Assembly (NCBI RefSeq): GCF_036346875.1
Contig: NZ_CP107852.1
Location: 5,394,001-5,458,000, forward strand
Source: Nocardia sp. NBC_00508
GTDB lineage: Bacteria > Actinomycetota > Actinomycetes > Mycobacteriales > Mycobacteriaceae
Reading direction: 5' to 3'
DNA: 64,000 nucleotides
Shown: positions 38,308 to 47,286 of the stretch, piece by piece
Layout of the letters: each line of letters starts with the position of its first letter
Position numbering within the stretch: the stretch's first letter is position 1
Made by a program: the position numbers and the translations under genes
The notes under the pieces: model-generated
Database searches by the model: none
Told to the model about the DNA's origin: nothing
The model's input: the letters and a program-made list of their open reading frames with translations, nothing else

Positions 38308-39192
38308 ATGCGCGACAATGACCCGGCCAACCACATTGGTTTGGCACGAGCAACCGTCCGCGGCGAGCGCGTCATGGTCTTCCGCCGATCCGGCGCTGCC
38401 AGTGCGTTCCTGGCCATGGTGGACGACCAGACCTACGCCGACCTGCCGGAACTGCTCGAGGCCGTCGGCGGCAACCCTGACCGCATCCGGCGCGGGCCAT
38501 CGGTCACCGTGCCCGACGACGACCTGCTCAGCCCGGTCGGCAACCCACGAAAGATCATCTGCGTCGGGCAGAACTATCTCGCCCATATCACCGAAACCGG
38601 CCGCGACCAACGCCCGGCGTATCCGGATCTGTTCGCAAAATGGGCAACCGCGCTGTGTGCGCCCTACGCCGACATCCCGCTGCCACCCGAATCCGACCAG
38701 GTCGACTACGAAAGCGAACTCGCCATCGTGATCGGCAAGCGCTGCCGCAGGATCCCCGAAGCACAGGCCGCCACGGTCGTCTTCGGCTACACCGCAGCCA
38801 ATGACGGCTCGGTGCGCGACTTCCAGTTCCACACCGCACAGCGCACGGCGGGCAAGGCATGGGACGCTCTCACCCCGCTGGGACCCGTGGTCGTACCGGC
38901 AGCCCACCTCGGCGGCGCCCGACCCGATCTGCGCCTGACCGGACGACTCAACGGCGAGAGGGTGCAGGACGACCGCACCACGAACCTCCTGTTCGGGATT
39001 CCGCAATTGGTCGCCTACATCACCACTTTCATGACCCTCGAACCCGGCGACGTGATCCTCACCGGGACCCCGGCAGGAGTCGGCCTGGCGCAAACCCCGC
39101 CCCGCTATCTCACCGACGGCGACGAGTTCGAAGTGCGCATCGAGGGCATCGGCGCCATTCGCAACCGCTGCGTCCGAGAGCACACCCGATGA
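38308..39192 (+). CDS. Fumarylacetoacetate hydrolase-family protein
   Basis: A 294-residue FAH-fold protein: an N-terminal cap, then KIICVGQNYLAHITETG, DYESELAIVIGKRC (metal-binding acids), GYTAANDGSVRDFQF, and VILTGTPAGVG. FAH-family enzymes hydrolyse or decarboxylate/isomerise beta-diketo or enol acids with Mg or Mn. Typical relatives are 2-hydroxyhepta-2,4-diene-1,7-dioate isomerase and acylpyruvase. AAAGGGG precedes ATG 38308. Its stop overlaps the crotonase ATG (ATGA). The C-C hydrolysis or isomerisation step of the island's pathway is the likely role. Confidence 0.92.
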   Translation: MRDNDPANHIGLARATVRGERVMVFRRSGAASAFLAMVDDQTYADLPELLEAVGGNPDRIRRGPSVTVPDDDLLSPVGNPRKIICVGQNYLAHITETGRDQRPAYPDLFAKWATALCAPYADIPLPPESDQVDYESELAIVIGKRCRRIPEAQAATVVFGYTAANDGSVRDFQFHTAQRTAGKAWDALTPLGPVVVPAAHLGGARPDLRLTGRLNGERVQDDRTTNLLFGIPQLVAYITTFMTLEPGDVILTGTPAGVGLAQTPPRYLTDGDEFEVRIEGIGAIRNRCVREHTR

Positions 39193-39989
39193 GCCGCACC
39201 GCCCCCACCGGCACAATTACCGCCGAAATCCGCGACGGCGTCGGCTGGATCGAGCTGAGTAATCCGCTGCGGCGCAACGCCATCTCCACCCAGATGATGA
39301 CCGACCTGGCCGAGGCCCTGTATACACTCGACGACAACCCGACCGCCACCGTGATCGTGATACGCGGTGCGGGAACCTCCGCATTCGCCGCGGGAGCGGA
39401 CATCTCGGAGTTCGAATCCCAGCAGACCACCACAGAAGCACGCGACCGCGCCGACAGCGCGACCGCAGCCATGTTCGACGCGCTCTCGACCGTGTCCACG
39501 CCGACGATCGCCATGATCCACGGCTACTGCATCGGCGCAGGCGTGGCCATCGCCCTCGGCACCGATATCCGCATCGCCGCAACCGGCAGTTGCTTCGCAA
39601 TCCCAGCCGCCCGCTTGGGAATCGGCTACCCACTGCCGCAGGTCCGAGCCCTCCTCAACGCGGCGGGACCAGGCATCGCCGCCGAAATCCTGTTCACCGG
39701 ACGCCGATACGACGCACTCACCGCGCTACGAACCGGCCTCGTCAACCACGTCGTGGGGCCTGCCGAACTCGAATCCACGGTGGCCGAACTAGCCCGGACA
39801 ATCGCCACGAACGCTCCGCTATCAGTACGCGCGGCCAAGGCCGCGCTCAAATCTGTCCTGGACGCGGAGAACTCCGCGGCACGAACCGCAGCCCAGGCAC
39901 TGATCGCTGCCTGCAACGATTCCACGGACGCCCTGGAGGGACAACGCGCATTCCTGGAGAAACGACCACCACGGTTCGCCGGAGGCTGA
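39189..39989 (+). CDS. Enoyl-CoA hydratase/isomerase-family (crotonase) protein
   Basis: A 266-residue crotonase. The oxyanion-hole segments are SAFAAGADISEFES and IHGYCIGAGVAIALGTDIRIA. At the place where true hydratases have a catalytic Glu (PEIxxG), it reads IPAARLGIGYP, with no Glu at the second acid position. Simple hydration may therefore not be its reaction; related PAARLG proteins include isomerases, hydrolases and unknowns. The start overlaps the FAH-family gene by ATGA. It is the last gene of the operon. Confidence 0.9.
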   Translation: MSRTAPTGTITAEIRDGVGWIELSNPLRRNAISTQMMTDLAEALYTLDDNPTATVIVIRGAGTSAFAAGADISEFESQQTTTEARDRADSATAAMFDALSTVSTPTIAMIHGYCIGAGVAIALGTDIRIAATGSCFAIPAARLGIGYPLPQVRALLNAAGPGIAAEILFTGRRYDALTALRTGLVNHVVGPAELESTVAELARTIATNAPLSVRAAKAALKSVLDAENSAARTAAQALIAACNDSTDALEGQRAFLEKRPPRFAGG

Positions 39990-40120
39990 CTCGGCGACGC
40001 ATCAGCTGAGCCATTGTGTTGCGTCGCCGCGAGCCATCGTCCGCAAGGAGACTTCACCACCTGGGATTCGACATGGATACCTCGGATCATCGGGAACCGG
40101 TGGCGGCAAGAGCTGGATAC

Positions 40121-40156
40121 GCGACACCGACGGCGGGCGCGACACCGACGGCGGGC
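40121..40156. repeat. Two perfect 18-bp direct repeats
   Basis: GCGACACCGACGGCGGGC occurs twice back to back, in the otherwise featureless 298-base gap (39990-40287) between the convergent crotonase and secreted-protein genes. Confidence 0.8.
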
Positions 40157-40287
40157 GCCGTGATGTCACGCGCGGGGACGGTGATGCCGGAAAGGGGGAA
40201 GGACCGAGAGATACGGCTGGGGAGCTGCTCGATGTGGCGACGAAAGTACCTGAGTCACAACAGATCCGGTGCCACCGAGGGCAGGTG

Positions 40288-40719
40288 TCAGGGCAGAGCT
40301 ACGCAGCTGCTGCCGAGGTTCGATCCAGTGCCCACGTTGACCTTGACCGACGCACCCTCGCGGTACTGATTGTGTCCGGCTCCCAAGTAGTGCTCGCCGG
40401 TTGCGTTCGGGGTCCATTCGACCGTGAACTGGCCGGGTTTGCCGGCCACCTCCCTGACCGGGCCGAACGTACCGGTTGCGACGTGATCCCACGTGCCGTT
40501 GCGGTACACCTGATCCTCGACCCACACGACCTTGTCGCCAGGGTCCCCGGTAATGGTGACGGTGTAGGTGCAGCCGGTGCCGTAGGAGTTGGCACCGAGG
40601 CTCAGCCCTGGCGTCGGAGTGACCGCGGTGATGTAGGCCGACGCGGCTGGTGCGGTGATGACCGCCGCCGCGGTAGCGGTCGTGACGACAGTGAGTACCC
40701 CTCGAATACCGAGCATCAT
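40288..40719 (-). CDS. Secreted small beta-sandwich-like protein of unknown function
   Basis: A 143-residue precursor. The signal peptide is about 1-28 (MMLGIRGVLTVVTTATAAAVITAPAASA, AxA cleavage). The mature part alternates polar and hydrophobic residues like an Ig/PKD-type sandwich: GTGCTYTVTITGDPGDKVVWVEDQVYRNGTW, GKPGQFTVEWTPNATGEHYLGAG. Cys50 and Cys139 could pair. The layout resembles other small secreted mycobacterial/nocardial proteins; no function can be given. AAAGGGCT lies before the ATG at 40719. Confidence 0.8.
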   Translation of the reverse strand: MMLGIRGVLTVVTTATAAAVITAPAASAYITAVTPTPGLSLGANSYGTGCTYTVTITGDPGDKVVWVEDQVYRNGTWDHVATGTFGPVREVAGKPGQFTVEWTPNATGEHYLGAGHNQYREGASVKVNVGTGSNLGSSCVALP

Positions 40720-40886
40720 GATCAGCCCTTTCGGAACAACGTTGGACGCCGGGCGAATGGGAGCACGGTGGTGCCGAGCCCGCCGTAATCGTCACGCTAC
40801 CAAGCGGTTTGCGCCAGGTCGACCACTCATCCTGTTCGATTCGACGAGAAGCGGCGGCTTGCGCGGGTATGTTGCCCCTCTGGTGT

Positions 40887-41879
40887 TCAGCGCAGGGCAG
40901 GGATCACTTCCCGTTCGAAGAGTTCGATGCCGGAGGTGTCGTAGGCGGCTTCGGGGAAGTTGAGGATGGCGTAGCCGAGGCCGAGGTCGCGGACTCGGGT
41001 GAGGTTTTCGATGATCTGCTCGGGCGTGCCGACGGCGGCGGTGCCGCGGTAGAGGTCGTCGATGTGGGTCTTGGCCTGGTCGGCGCCGATGAAGGGGGTC
41101 AGGCGGGCGGCCAGCGTTGCGAGGCGCTCTTCGACTTCGGCTTCGGTGGCGCCGATCGCGACGTTGAAGTTCGAGGATCGCACGATCGCGGCGAAGTCGG
41201 TGCCGACTTCGGCGCAGTGCGTGCGCAGGATCTCGGATTTGCGGGTGAACTCTTCGGGGTTGCCGCTGAAGTTGGTGTACTGCGCGTATTTCGCGGCGAT
41301 GCGCAGCGTCTTCTTCTCGCCGCCTCCCGCGATCCAGAGGGGAACACCGTCTTCCTGCACGGGAAGCGGGCGCACGATGGCGCCGTCCACCTGGTAGTAC
41401 TTGCCGTCCAGGGTGGCCGATCCGGTGGTCCATGCCTGCCGGAAGATCTGCACGCCTTCATCGAGGCGGCCCAGCCGTTCGCCCGCTGAGGGGAAGCCGT
41501 AGCCGTAGGCGCGCCATTCGTGTTCGTACCAGCCGCCGCCGATGCCCATCTCGGCCCGGCCACCCGAGATCAGGTCGACTGTCGCTGCGACTTTCGCCAG
41601 GTATGCGGGGTTGCGGTAGCTGATCGCGGTACACATCTGGCCGAGCCGGATACGCGAGGTGGTCGCCGCGAACGCCGACATCAGCGTCCACGCCTCGTGC
41701 GTCGCCTCCTCGGTCGGGGTCGGGACGGTGTGGAAGTGGTCGTACACCCACAGCGATTCCCATGCTTCGCTCGCGTCGGCACGCTGGGCAAGGTCACGCA
41801 TCACACCCCACTGCGCCGCGGGGTCGATGCCCACCAGATCGAGCCGCCAACCCTGCGGGATGAAGATGCCGAAGCGCAC
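40887..41879 (-). CDS. LLM-class F420-dependent oxidoreductase
   Basis: A 330-residue TIM-barrel protein of the luciferase-like F420 family: MRFGIFIPQG at the N-terminus, ESLWVYDHFHT, TSRIRLGQMCTAISYRNPAYLAKVAATVDLISGGRAEMGIGGGWYEHE, and VGTPEQIIENLTRVRDLG. Such proteins reduce or oxidise substrates with coenzyme F420; the substrate is not predictable. The start is GTG 41879, directly after AAGGAGATATCT, a near-ideal ribosome-binding site. It is divergent from the HAD-like gene and monocistronic. Confidence 0.92.
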   Translation of the reverse strand: MRFGIFIPQGWRLDLVGIDPAAQWGVMRDLAQRADASEAWESLWVYDHFHTVPTPTEEATHEAWTLMSAFAATTSRIRLGQMCTAISYRNPAYLAKVAATVDLISGGRAEMGIGGGWYEHEWRAYGYGFPSAGERLGRLDEGVQIFRQAWTTGSATLDGKYYQVDGAIVRPLPVQEDGVPLWIAGGGEKKTLRIAAKYAQYTNFSGNPEEFTRKSEILRTHCAEVGTDFAAIVRSSNFNVAIGATEAEVEERLATLAARLTPFIGADQAKTHIDDLYRGTAAVGTPEQIIENLTRVRDLGLGYAILNFPEAAYDTSGIELFEREVIPALR

Positions 41880-42063
41880 AGATATCTCCTTCGCGTATAT
41901 CGAGCCACATTCCATAACACGGCTCCGAGCTTCACTGTTCCCAGTACACCCCCTGCGAGCAACCGTTCGGCGCACGGCGCGTCCAATTCCGACGCGCGGA
42001 TGACGACCGTCCCGCGGAATTCGCTGGCCTCGTGCGGCCCGGATCGGTCACGCTGGATGCCGT

Positions 42064-42579
42064 ATGAACAATGAAAGACAACCTCGACTCGGCGTCGATT
42101 TCGGCCGGGTCATCCAGGGGGCCGCCTTGGCGGCCGGCGCCCGGGACACCGTATTCCTGTCCGGCGGCCTCGCCGAAGCGCTCCGCACGCCGCCCAGCCC
42201 GGGTGCCTTCGAGGTCCTGCCCCGCCTGGTGCGGCGTTTCGAGGGCCGGGCCTGGGTGATCTCCAAATGCGGCCCTCGGGTCGAGCAGCGCACCCGCCAG
42301 TGGCTCGACCACCACGACTTCTACGACCGGACCGGGATCGCGCGCGACAACGTGCGCTTCTGCCGTGCGCGGGCGGACAAGGCGGTGCACTGCGCCGAAC
42401 TCGGCATCACGCACATGATCGACGACGGCCTCGACGTGCACCGCGCGCTGCGCGATCTGGTGCCGCACCGGTACCTGTTCGGCGTGCAGAACGATCCGAT
42501 TCCCGACTGGGTGCGTCATGTTCCCACTTGGGACGATGTCGAACTCGCGGTGGAGGCGACCATCGACTCCGCGGAGTGA
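42064..42579 (+). CDS. HAD-superfamily-like protein with altered motif I
   Basis: A 171-residue protein with the order of HAD motifs: LGVDFGRVIQG (motif I position), AWVISKCG (motif II), a lysine before HCAELGITHMIDDGLDVHRAL (motifs III/IV), and YLFGVQND. In phosphatases motif I is DxDx(T/V); here the second Asp is Gly14 (D12-F-G-R-V), so ordinary phosphatase activity is doubtful. It is similar in size to NT5C-type 5'-nucleotidases. It has no partner gene; the P450 gene is convergent. Confidence 0.6.
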   Translation: MNNERQPRLGVDFGRVIQGAALAAGARDTVFLSGGLAEALRTPPSPGAFEVLPRLVRRFEGRAWVISKCGPRVEQRTRQWLDHHDFYDRTGIARDNVRFCRARADKAVHCAELGITHMIDDGLDVHRALRDLVPHRYLFGVQNDPIPDWVRHVPTWDDVELAVEATIDSAE

Positions 42580-42624
42580 GCGCCGACGCCGATGGGCATG
42601 CATTCCACGTGGGCACGGCGCACC

Positions 42625-42661
42625 GGGATGTCACCCTCGAGTGTCGTGCGGTACAGCACCC
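42625..42661. repeat. 37-bp direct repeat, copy 1 (tauD-like fragment)
   Basis: An exact 37-base copy of 44486-44522. Read on the minus strand it encodes VLYRTTLEGDIP, a C-terminal piece of the dioxygenase encoded at 44425-45366. It lies in the 137-base gap between the HAD-like and P450 genes, with no further match on either side. It looks like a recombination scar or the remains of a second dioxygenase gene. Confidence 0.9.
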
Positions 42662-42716
42662 TTTCGCCACTGATGGGCTGGTGACACAGTGAGGGGTGGC
42701 ACCACGCCGGCGGGCG

Positions 42717-44075
42717 TTATCGCCGTTCGGTCAACGTCGCAATGACCGGGAACTTGGTGTTGAGAGTCAGCGCGGAAGTCGGGGTGAGGTCTGGGTTCGC
42801 GATGGCGAACTCGAACCGTCGCATGATGGTCGAGAGCGCGAGCTGCATCTCCATCATCGCGAACGCGTTGCCGATGCAGAGGTGCCCGCCCGCACCGAAG
42901 GGCAGATACACGTTCCGGTCACGGGCGGCGACCGCGTCGGCGGTGAAGCGGTCCGGGTCGAAGGTGTCAGGCTGATCCCAACACTCGGGGTTCCGGTGTG
43001 CATGGTAATAGCTGAACATCAGCGGAGTGCCTGCCGGGATGTGGTAACCCCCGATCTCGTCGTCCTCGGCGGCACGACGTTGTCCCATCCATGCCGGTGG
43101 TTTGAGCCGCAATACCTCTTCCAGCACCTGCTTGCTGTAGGGCAGTGCGGGCAGGTCGGTCATGGTGGCGTGCCCGCCGGGCAACGCGGCGTCAACGTCA
43201 TCGCGCAGCTGCTGACGCACCTCCGGATGCAGCTGCAGCAGCAGCATGGCTGACGTCAGGGCCGAGGAGCTGGTCTCGTGACCAGCGAAGAGCATGGTGA
43301 CGACCTCGTCGCGCAGCTCCTCGTCGGTGAGGCTCTCGTTGGTATCGGCGTCGGTGGCGTTCATGAGCATAGATAGCAGGCCATCGTTGTCAGCGTCGCG
43401 CAACTTGTCGATCACCGTGTAGACGATGGCATCCATCTCGGCGATAGCCCGCCAGAAGCGTTGGTGACTCGGCGTCGGAAACTTCAACGGTATCAGGGGC
43501 ATTCGCACGAACTTCCCCAATTCGGCATTGACCTTCTGCGTCGCGCGGGAGAAGCCGGTGACCTCCGGGCCGTGGGGATCCAATCCGAACAGCGCCCGCA
43601 CCACGATCCGCAATGTGAGGTGGCTCATCTGCTCGCCGATGTCGATCGTTCGTCCGGCGTGGGCATGGTCGGCCCATTCGTCGCACATGGAGTCGATCTC
43701 CGCCACCATGATCTCGCTGAGCGCGTTGATCCTCTTGTGGTGAAAGGCGGGTTGGACGAGGCGTCGGTTGCGTCGCCACCGGTTGTGGTCGGCGATGGTC
43801 GCCAGCCCGCGACCCACGAACGGTTCGATGATGTCGTACATCTGAGTCTCGCGGGTGAAGTTGGCCATGCGTTCCTGCAAGATGTACTTGATGTGGTGGG
43901 GATGGGTGATCCCGACCATGTTCCCGGTGATCAGCTGGAACTGAAAGACGTTGCCGTGCTGCGTCATAGAGTCGGAAAGAAACGTAATCGGATCGGTGAC
44001 GAAGCGCTTGGTATTGCGGAAGCGGCCTGCGGCCATCGGGGGTAGCCCGCTCTCGGCGGCAGAAGTGGAGGTCAT
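42717..44075 (-). CDS. Cytochrome P450
   Basis: A 452-residue P450 with AGHETSS in the I helix (264-270), Glu320-x2-Arg323 in the K helix, and the heme loop FGAGGHLCIG with Cys400 as iron ligand. The N-terminus has no membrane anchor, so it is soluble. The order of motifs and the QPAFHHKRI segment resemble class-I fatty-acid- or terpenoid-type bacterial P450s. The start is uncertain: ATG 44075 has no Shine-Dalgarno, and a TTG at 44150 would add 25 residues. No ferredoxin gene is adjacent. It lies downstream of tauD-like and ssu genes on the same strand, flanked by the 37-bp repeat. Confidence 0.95.
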   Translation of the reverse strand: MTSTSAAESGLPPMAAGRFRNTKRFVTDPITFLSDSMTQHGNVFQFQLITGNMVGITHPHHIKYILQERMANFTRETQMYDIIEPFVGRGLATIADHNRWRRNRRLVQPAFHHKRINALSEIMVAEIDSMCDEWADHAHAGRTIDIGEQMSHLTLRIVVRALFGLDPHGPEVTGFSRATQKVNAELGKFVRMPLIPLKFPTPSHQRFWRAIAEMDAIVYTVIDKLRDADNDGLLSMLMNATDADTNESLTDEELRDEVVTMLFAGHETSSSALTSAMLLLQLHPEVRQQLRDDVDAALPGGHATMTDLPALPYSKQVLEEVLRLKPPAWMGQRRAAEDDEIGGYHIPAGTPLMFSYYHAHRNPECWDQPDTFDPDRFTADAVAARDRNVYLPFGAGGHLCIGNAFAMMEMQLALSTIMRRFEFAIANPDLTPTSALTLNTKFPVIATLTERR

Positions 44076-44078
44076 AAG

Positions 44079-44424
44079 CAGCAAGTAAAACCGACCGCCC
44101 GGATATCTGTCGAACTTTGGTGAAAAGTGGTTGAAAGTGAACTCCCGCAACAGGATTGAGGTTGCGACACCGAGCCGGACAACGTGTCGATCCCGCGAGC
44201 GCGAACCAGGCCGAGGTCATCGATGCCGACCGCGTCTACTGCGGCGATCAGTATCCGCCAGCCTGGAGCGTACCCGCCGACGGCTGGACGCCTGTTCCCA
44301 CCTGAGGTGAGGGTGGAGGCGGCCAGTTCGGTGTTCGCATCGACAGATATGGATGTCCGGCCAGGGCAGCGCGATTCCGGCCGAGCGCCGCGGAGCACTC
44401 GGCCGGAACCTGCTGGTCCGCGCC
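44079..44424. other. Intergenic region between P450 and dioxygenase genes
   Basis: About 350 bases without a credible gene. I see no clear hairpin or operator. It probably holds the P450 promoter. Confidence 0.4.
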
Positions 44425-45366
44425 CTACGCGCCGGTGAACTTCGCTCCGGAGATGGACTTCGACGGCTGACCGTCGATGCCAACGGGGATGTCACCCTCG
44501 AGTGTCGTGCGGTACAGCACCCGGGTCACGTCGAGGTGGTTCAGGTCGCTCGGTGCGAGGTGCGCGGTCGCGCGGTTGTCCCAGAACGCGAGACTGCCCT
44601 TTTCCCAGCGGAACCGGACCGTGTACGCCGGGGTGGTCACCTCGTCGAACAGCAGTTTCAGCACCGCGTCGCTCTGGCTCGGGGACAGTCCGACGATCCG
44701 TGTGGTGAAGCCCGGATTGACGAACAGCGCCCTCTCTCCGGTCACCGGGTGCACGCGGACCACCGGATGCTCGGTGACCAATGGCGCGGCCGCGACCTTC
44801 TTCGCGTAGTCACTGTCGGAGTTCCAGGCGGGCCGGTTGCCGCCGAACCGGTGCTCGGCGCGCAGTCCTTCGGTGAACCGCTTGAGCGACTCCGGCAGGT
44901 TCTCATAGGCGGCCACGAGGTTCGTCCAGCCGGTGTCTCCGCCACGCTCCGGCGCGATCTCGGCGCGCAGGATCGAGGCCGCGGGCGGGTTGATCAGCGC
45001 GGAGACATCGGTGTGCCAGTGATTGTTGTAGCTGAATTTCCGCACCCCGAAGCGCTTTTCGTACAGGCGACTGTCGACCGCGAGGATCTCGGGGTGCTCG
45101 GTCGGTGCGTCGTCGTCATAGGGGTGCGATGGGGTGACCGCGCCGAACCGGCGGGAGAACGCGATCTGCTGCACGTGATCGATGTGCTGATCGCGGAAGA
45201 ACAGCACCTTGTAGGTGTGCAGTGCGTTGGTGATCGCTTCGACCTGCTGCTCGGTCAGCGGCTCGCGCAGATCGACGCCGGATATGTCGGCGCCGATGTA
45301 CCCGGCGACCGGGGCGATCTGCACGCTGTCGACGGCGGTGGTGGTGGCTTCGTGTACGGCGGTCAT
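44425..45366 (-). CDS. Fe(II)/2-oxoglutarate dioxygenase, TauD/TfdA family (taurine/alkylsulfate dioxygenase-like)
   Basis: A 313-residue member. The iron triad is His118 and Asp120 (NNHWHTD) and His269 (WDNRATAHLAP), and the 2-oxoglutarate arginine is in TRVLYRTTLEGDIP (Arg282/286). GAVTPSHPYDDDAPTEHPEI is close to the mycobacterial Rv3406 alkylsulfatase type. The enzyme oxidises the carbon next to a sulfonate or sulfate ester, releasing sulfite or sulfate. It follows ssuCBA by 176 bases on the same strand, so together they would import and desulfonate an organosulfur compound under sulfate limitation. Confidence 0.92.
   Translation of the reverse strand: MTAVHEATTTAVDSVQIAPVAGYIGADISGVDLREPLTEQQVEAITNALHTYKVLFFRDQHIDHVQQIAFSRRFGAVTPSHPYDDDAPTEHPEILAVDSRLYEKRFGVRKFSYNNHWHTDVSALINPPAASILRAEIAPERGGDTGWTNLVAAYENLPESLKRFTEGLRAEHRFGGNRPAWNSDSDYAKKVAAAPLVTEHPVVRVHPVTGERALFVNPGFTTRIVGLSPSQSDAVLKLLFDEVTTPAYTVRFRWEKGSLAFWDNRATAHLAPSDLNHLDVTRVLYRTTLEGDIPVGIDGQPSKSISGAKFTGA
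44486..44522. repeat. 37-bp direct repeat, copy 2 (inside tauD-like gene)
   Basis: This is the intact-gene copy of the 37-base segment at 42625-42661. The two copies bracket the P450 gene, 1861 bases apart. Confidence 0.9.
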
Positions 45367-45542
45367 GGCAAGAACTCACTTCGAGATAGAGGAATCGACC
45401 GGGTCAACCGGAGGTGTCGGGGCGTCCACAAGGGCGACAAGCACTGCGGCACACTCGCATGAAGTCGACGAAGCGTCGCTTGGTCAGCGGCGTCATCGCG
45501 ACCGCGTCCCGATCGCGCGGAGGCGGAGGCTTTCGACCATGA

Positions 45543-46433
45543 TCACGCGCTCGCCGGAACGCGCCACCGCGACAGGCGGCGTTCGAGTGCGACCAGCAGG
45601 CCGTTGAACCCGAGACCGAGCAGCGAGATGGCGAGGATTCCCGCGTACATGTTCGGGATCGCGAAGTTCTGCTGCGCGGCGGTGATCAGATAGCCGAGTC
45701 CGGCTCTCGCTCCGAACATTTCGGCGGCCAGCAGCACCAGGATCGAGCTGGCCGCCGCCATCCGCAGACCGGTGAAGATGGACGGCAACGCCGCGGGCAG
45801 GATCACCTTCTGGAACAACCGCAGCGGCGAGAACCCGAGTGACGCCGCCGATTTGATCAGCAGCGGGTCGACGGTGCGCACGCCGGTGATGGTGTTCAGC
45901 AGGATCGGGAAGAAGCTCGCGTACACGACGATCGCGACCTTCGAGGTTTCGCCGATACCCAGGATCAGCAGGAAGACCGGAAGCAACGCCAGCGCCGCGG
46001 TGTTGCGGAACAGCTCCAGGATCGGGTTGAGGAAATCCGCCACCGGCTTGTACCAGGCGATCGAGACGCCCACCGGAATGCCGACAGACAACGCGATCGC
46101 GTATCCGACCAGCGAACGGCTCAGGCTCGCGGAGATATGCGTCCACATCTCCCCGCTCGCGACCAGGTCGGCGAACGCCTGGACGACCACCGAGAAGGGC
46201 GGCAAGAACACTTCGTCCACCAGACCGACGGTCGGGGCGAGCTGCCACACCAGCAGGAACAGCGCGATCACGAACGTCGGTTTGAACACCCGCCAGGCGA
46301 ACCGGCCGACCACGCGGACCGCCTTCGCGACGAGCGGAGGCGCGCTTCGCGCCCGGCGCACCGAGACGGATAGCGACGGCTCGGCCGCGTTCTGCTGGAT
46401 CGGGCGCTCGGTGAGTTGAATCGCACTAGACAT
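45543..46433 (-). CDS. ssuC: ABC transporter permease, aliphatic sulfonate type (SsuC)
   Basis: A 296-residue BPD-type permease with about six membrane helices (PTFVIALFLLVWQLAPTVG, ALALLPVFLLILGIG, ASSILVLLAAEMFG and others). The EAA loop is ASLGFSPLRLFQKVILPAALPSIFTGLRMA, which contacts the ATPase. It is the membrane part of a sulfonate/nitrate/taurine importer. Its ATG overlaps the ssuB stop by eight bases. Confidence 0.92.
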   Translation of the reverse strand: MSSAIQLTERPIQQNAAEPSLSVSVRRARSAPPLVAKAVRVVGRFAWRVFKPTFVIALFLLVWQLAPTVGLVDEVFLPPFSVVVQAFADLVASGEMWTHISASLSRSLVGYAIALSVGIPVGVSIAWYKPVADFLNPILELFRNTAALALLPVFLLILGIGETSKVAIVVYASFFPILLNTITGVRTVDPLLIKSAASLGFSPLRLFQKVILPAALPSIFTGLRMAAASSILVLLAAEMFGARAGLGYLITAAQQNFAIPNMYAGILAISLLGLGFNGLLVALERRLSRWRVPASA

Positions 46434-47286
46434 GGGCCGCCCTCTCGGTGGTGGATTCGACGTCGGCCGGGTGGTCGGTCAGCGACTCACGTTCCAGGCT
46501 CGCCGCCCGCTGAACCTCGCTGTGCAGCAGCGTCCAGATCTCGTGGCGGTAGTCCCGGAAGCGTTCGGAGGAGCGGATGTCGCCGCCCGCGTCGCGATCG
46601 ATCTCGACGTCGAGGATGGCCTTGATTCGGCCGGGCCGTGAGGTCAGCACGGCCACCCGCTGGCCGAGGTAGACCGCCTCGTCGATGCCATGGGTGATGA
46701 ACAGGACGGTCTTGCCGGTGGCACGCCAGATACGTAACAGCTCGTCCTGCAAGGATTCCCGGGTCTGCGCGTCGAGCGCGGCGAACGGCTCGTCCATCAG
46801 CAGCACCTCCGGGTCGAACGCGAGGCTGCGTGCGATGGCGACGCGCTGCTTCATGCCGCCGGACAGTTCATGCGGGTAGCGGTCGCCGAAACCGGAGAGC
46901 CCGACGAGTTCCAGGTAGTGCTCGGCTGATTCCCGGCGTGCCTTGCGGCGCAAGCCCTTGGCCTCCAAACCGAATTCGATATTGGAACGCGCCGTCCGCC
47001 AGGGCAGTAGCGCGTACTGCTGGAAGACGATGCCGCGGTCCAGGCCCGGCCCGGTGATCGGCTTGCCGTCCAGCAGGATCTCGCCGGAGGTCGGCTTGCT
47101 CAGCCCGCCGAGCAGGTCGAGCAGGGTCGACTTGCCCGATCCGCTCGGCCCGACCAGGACCAGGAACTCGCCGTCGCGCAACTCGAGCGAGATGTCCTGG
47201 ATGGCGGTGAACTGTTCCCGCGAGCCGCGCACCGCGAATTGCTTGTGCACGCCGGCGAGCGACAATTTCGTTGCGGTCGTGGTCAT
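46426..47286 (-). CDS. ssuB: ABC transporter ATPase, aliphatic sulfonate type (SsuB)
   Basis: A 286-residue ABC ATPase: Walker A GPSGSGKST (46-54), Q-loop IVFQQYALLPWRT, signature LSGGMKQR (141-148), Walker B VLLMDEPF (161-168) and the switch His199. It is paired with SsuC and SsuA for import. The start overlaps the ssuA stop (ATGA), so the three genes are translationally coupled. Confidence 0.94.
   Translation of the reverse strand: MTTTATKLSLAGVHKQFAVRGSREQFTAIQDISLELRDGEFLVLVGPSGSGKSTLLDLLGGLSKPTSGEILLDGKPITGPGLDRGIVFQQYALLPWRTARSNIEFGLEAKGLRRKARRESAEHYLELVGLSGFGDRYPHELSGGMKQRVAIARSLAFDPEVLLMDEPFAALDAQTRESLQDELLRIWRATGKTVLFITHGIDEAVYLGQRVAVLTSRPGRIKAILDVEIDRDAGGDIRSSERFRDYRHEIWTLLHSEVQRAASLERESLTDHPADVESTTERAAHV

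Noticed and set aside
44353..45462. Plus-strand 369-codon frame over the dioxygenase
   Set aside because: Antisense of the dioxygenase, whose iron-binding triad and neighbours support the minus strand.
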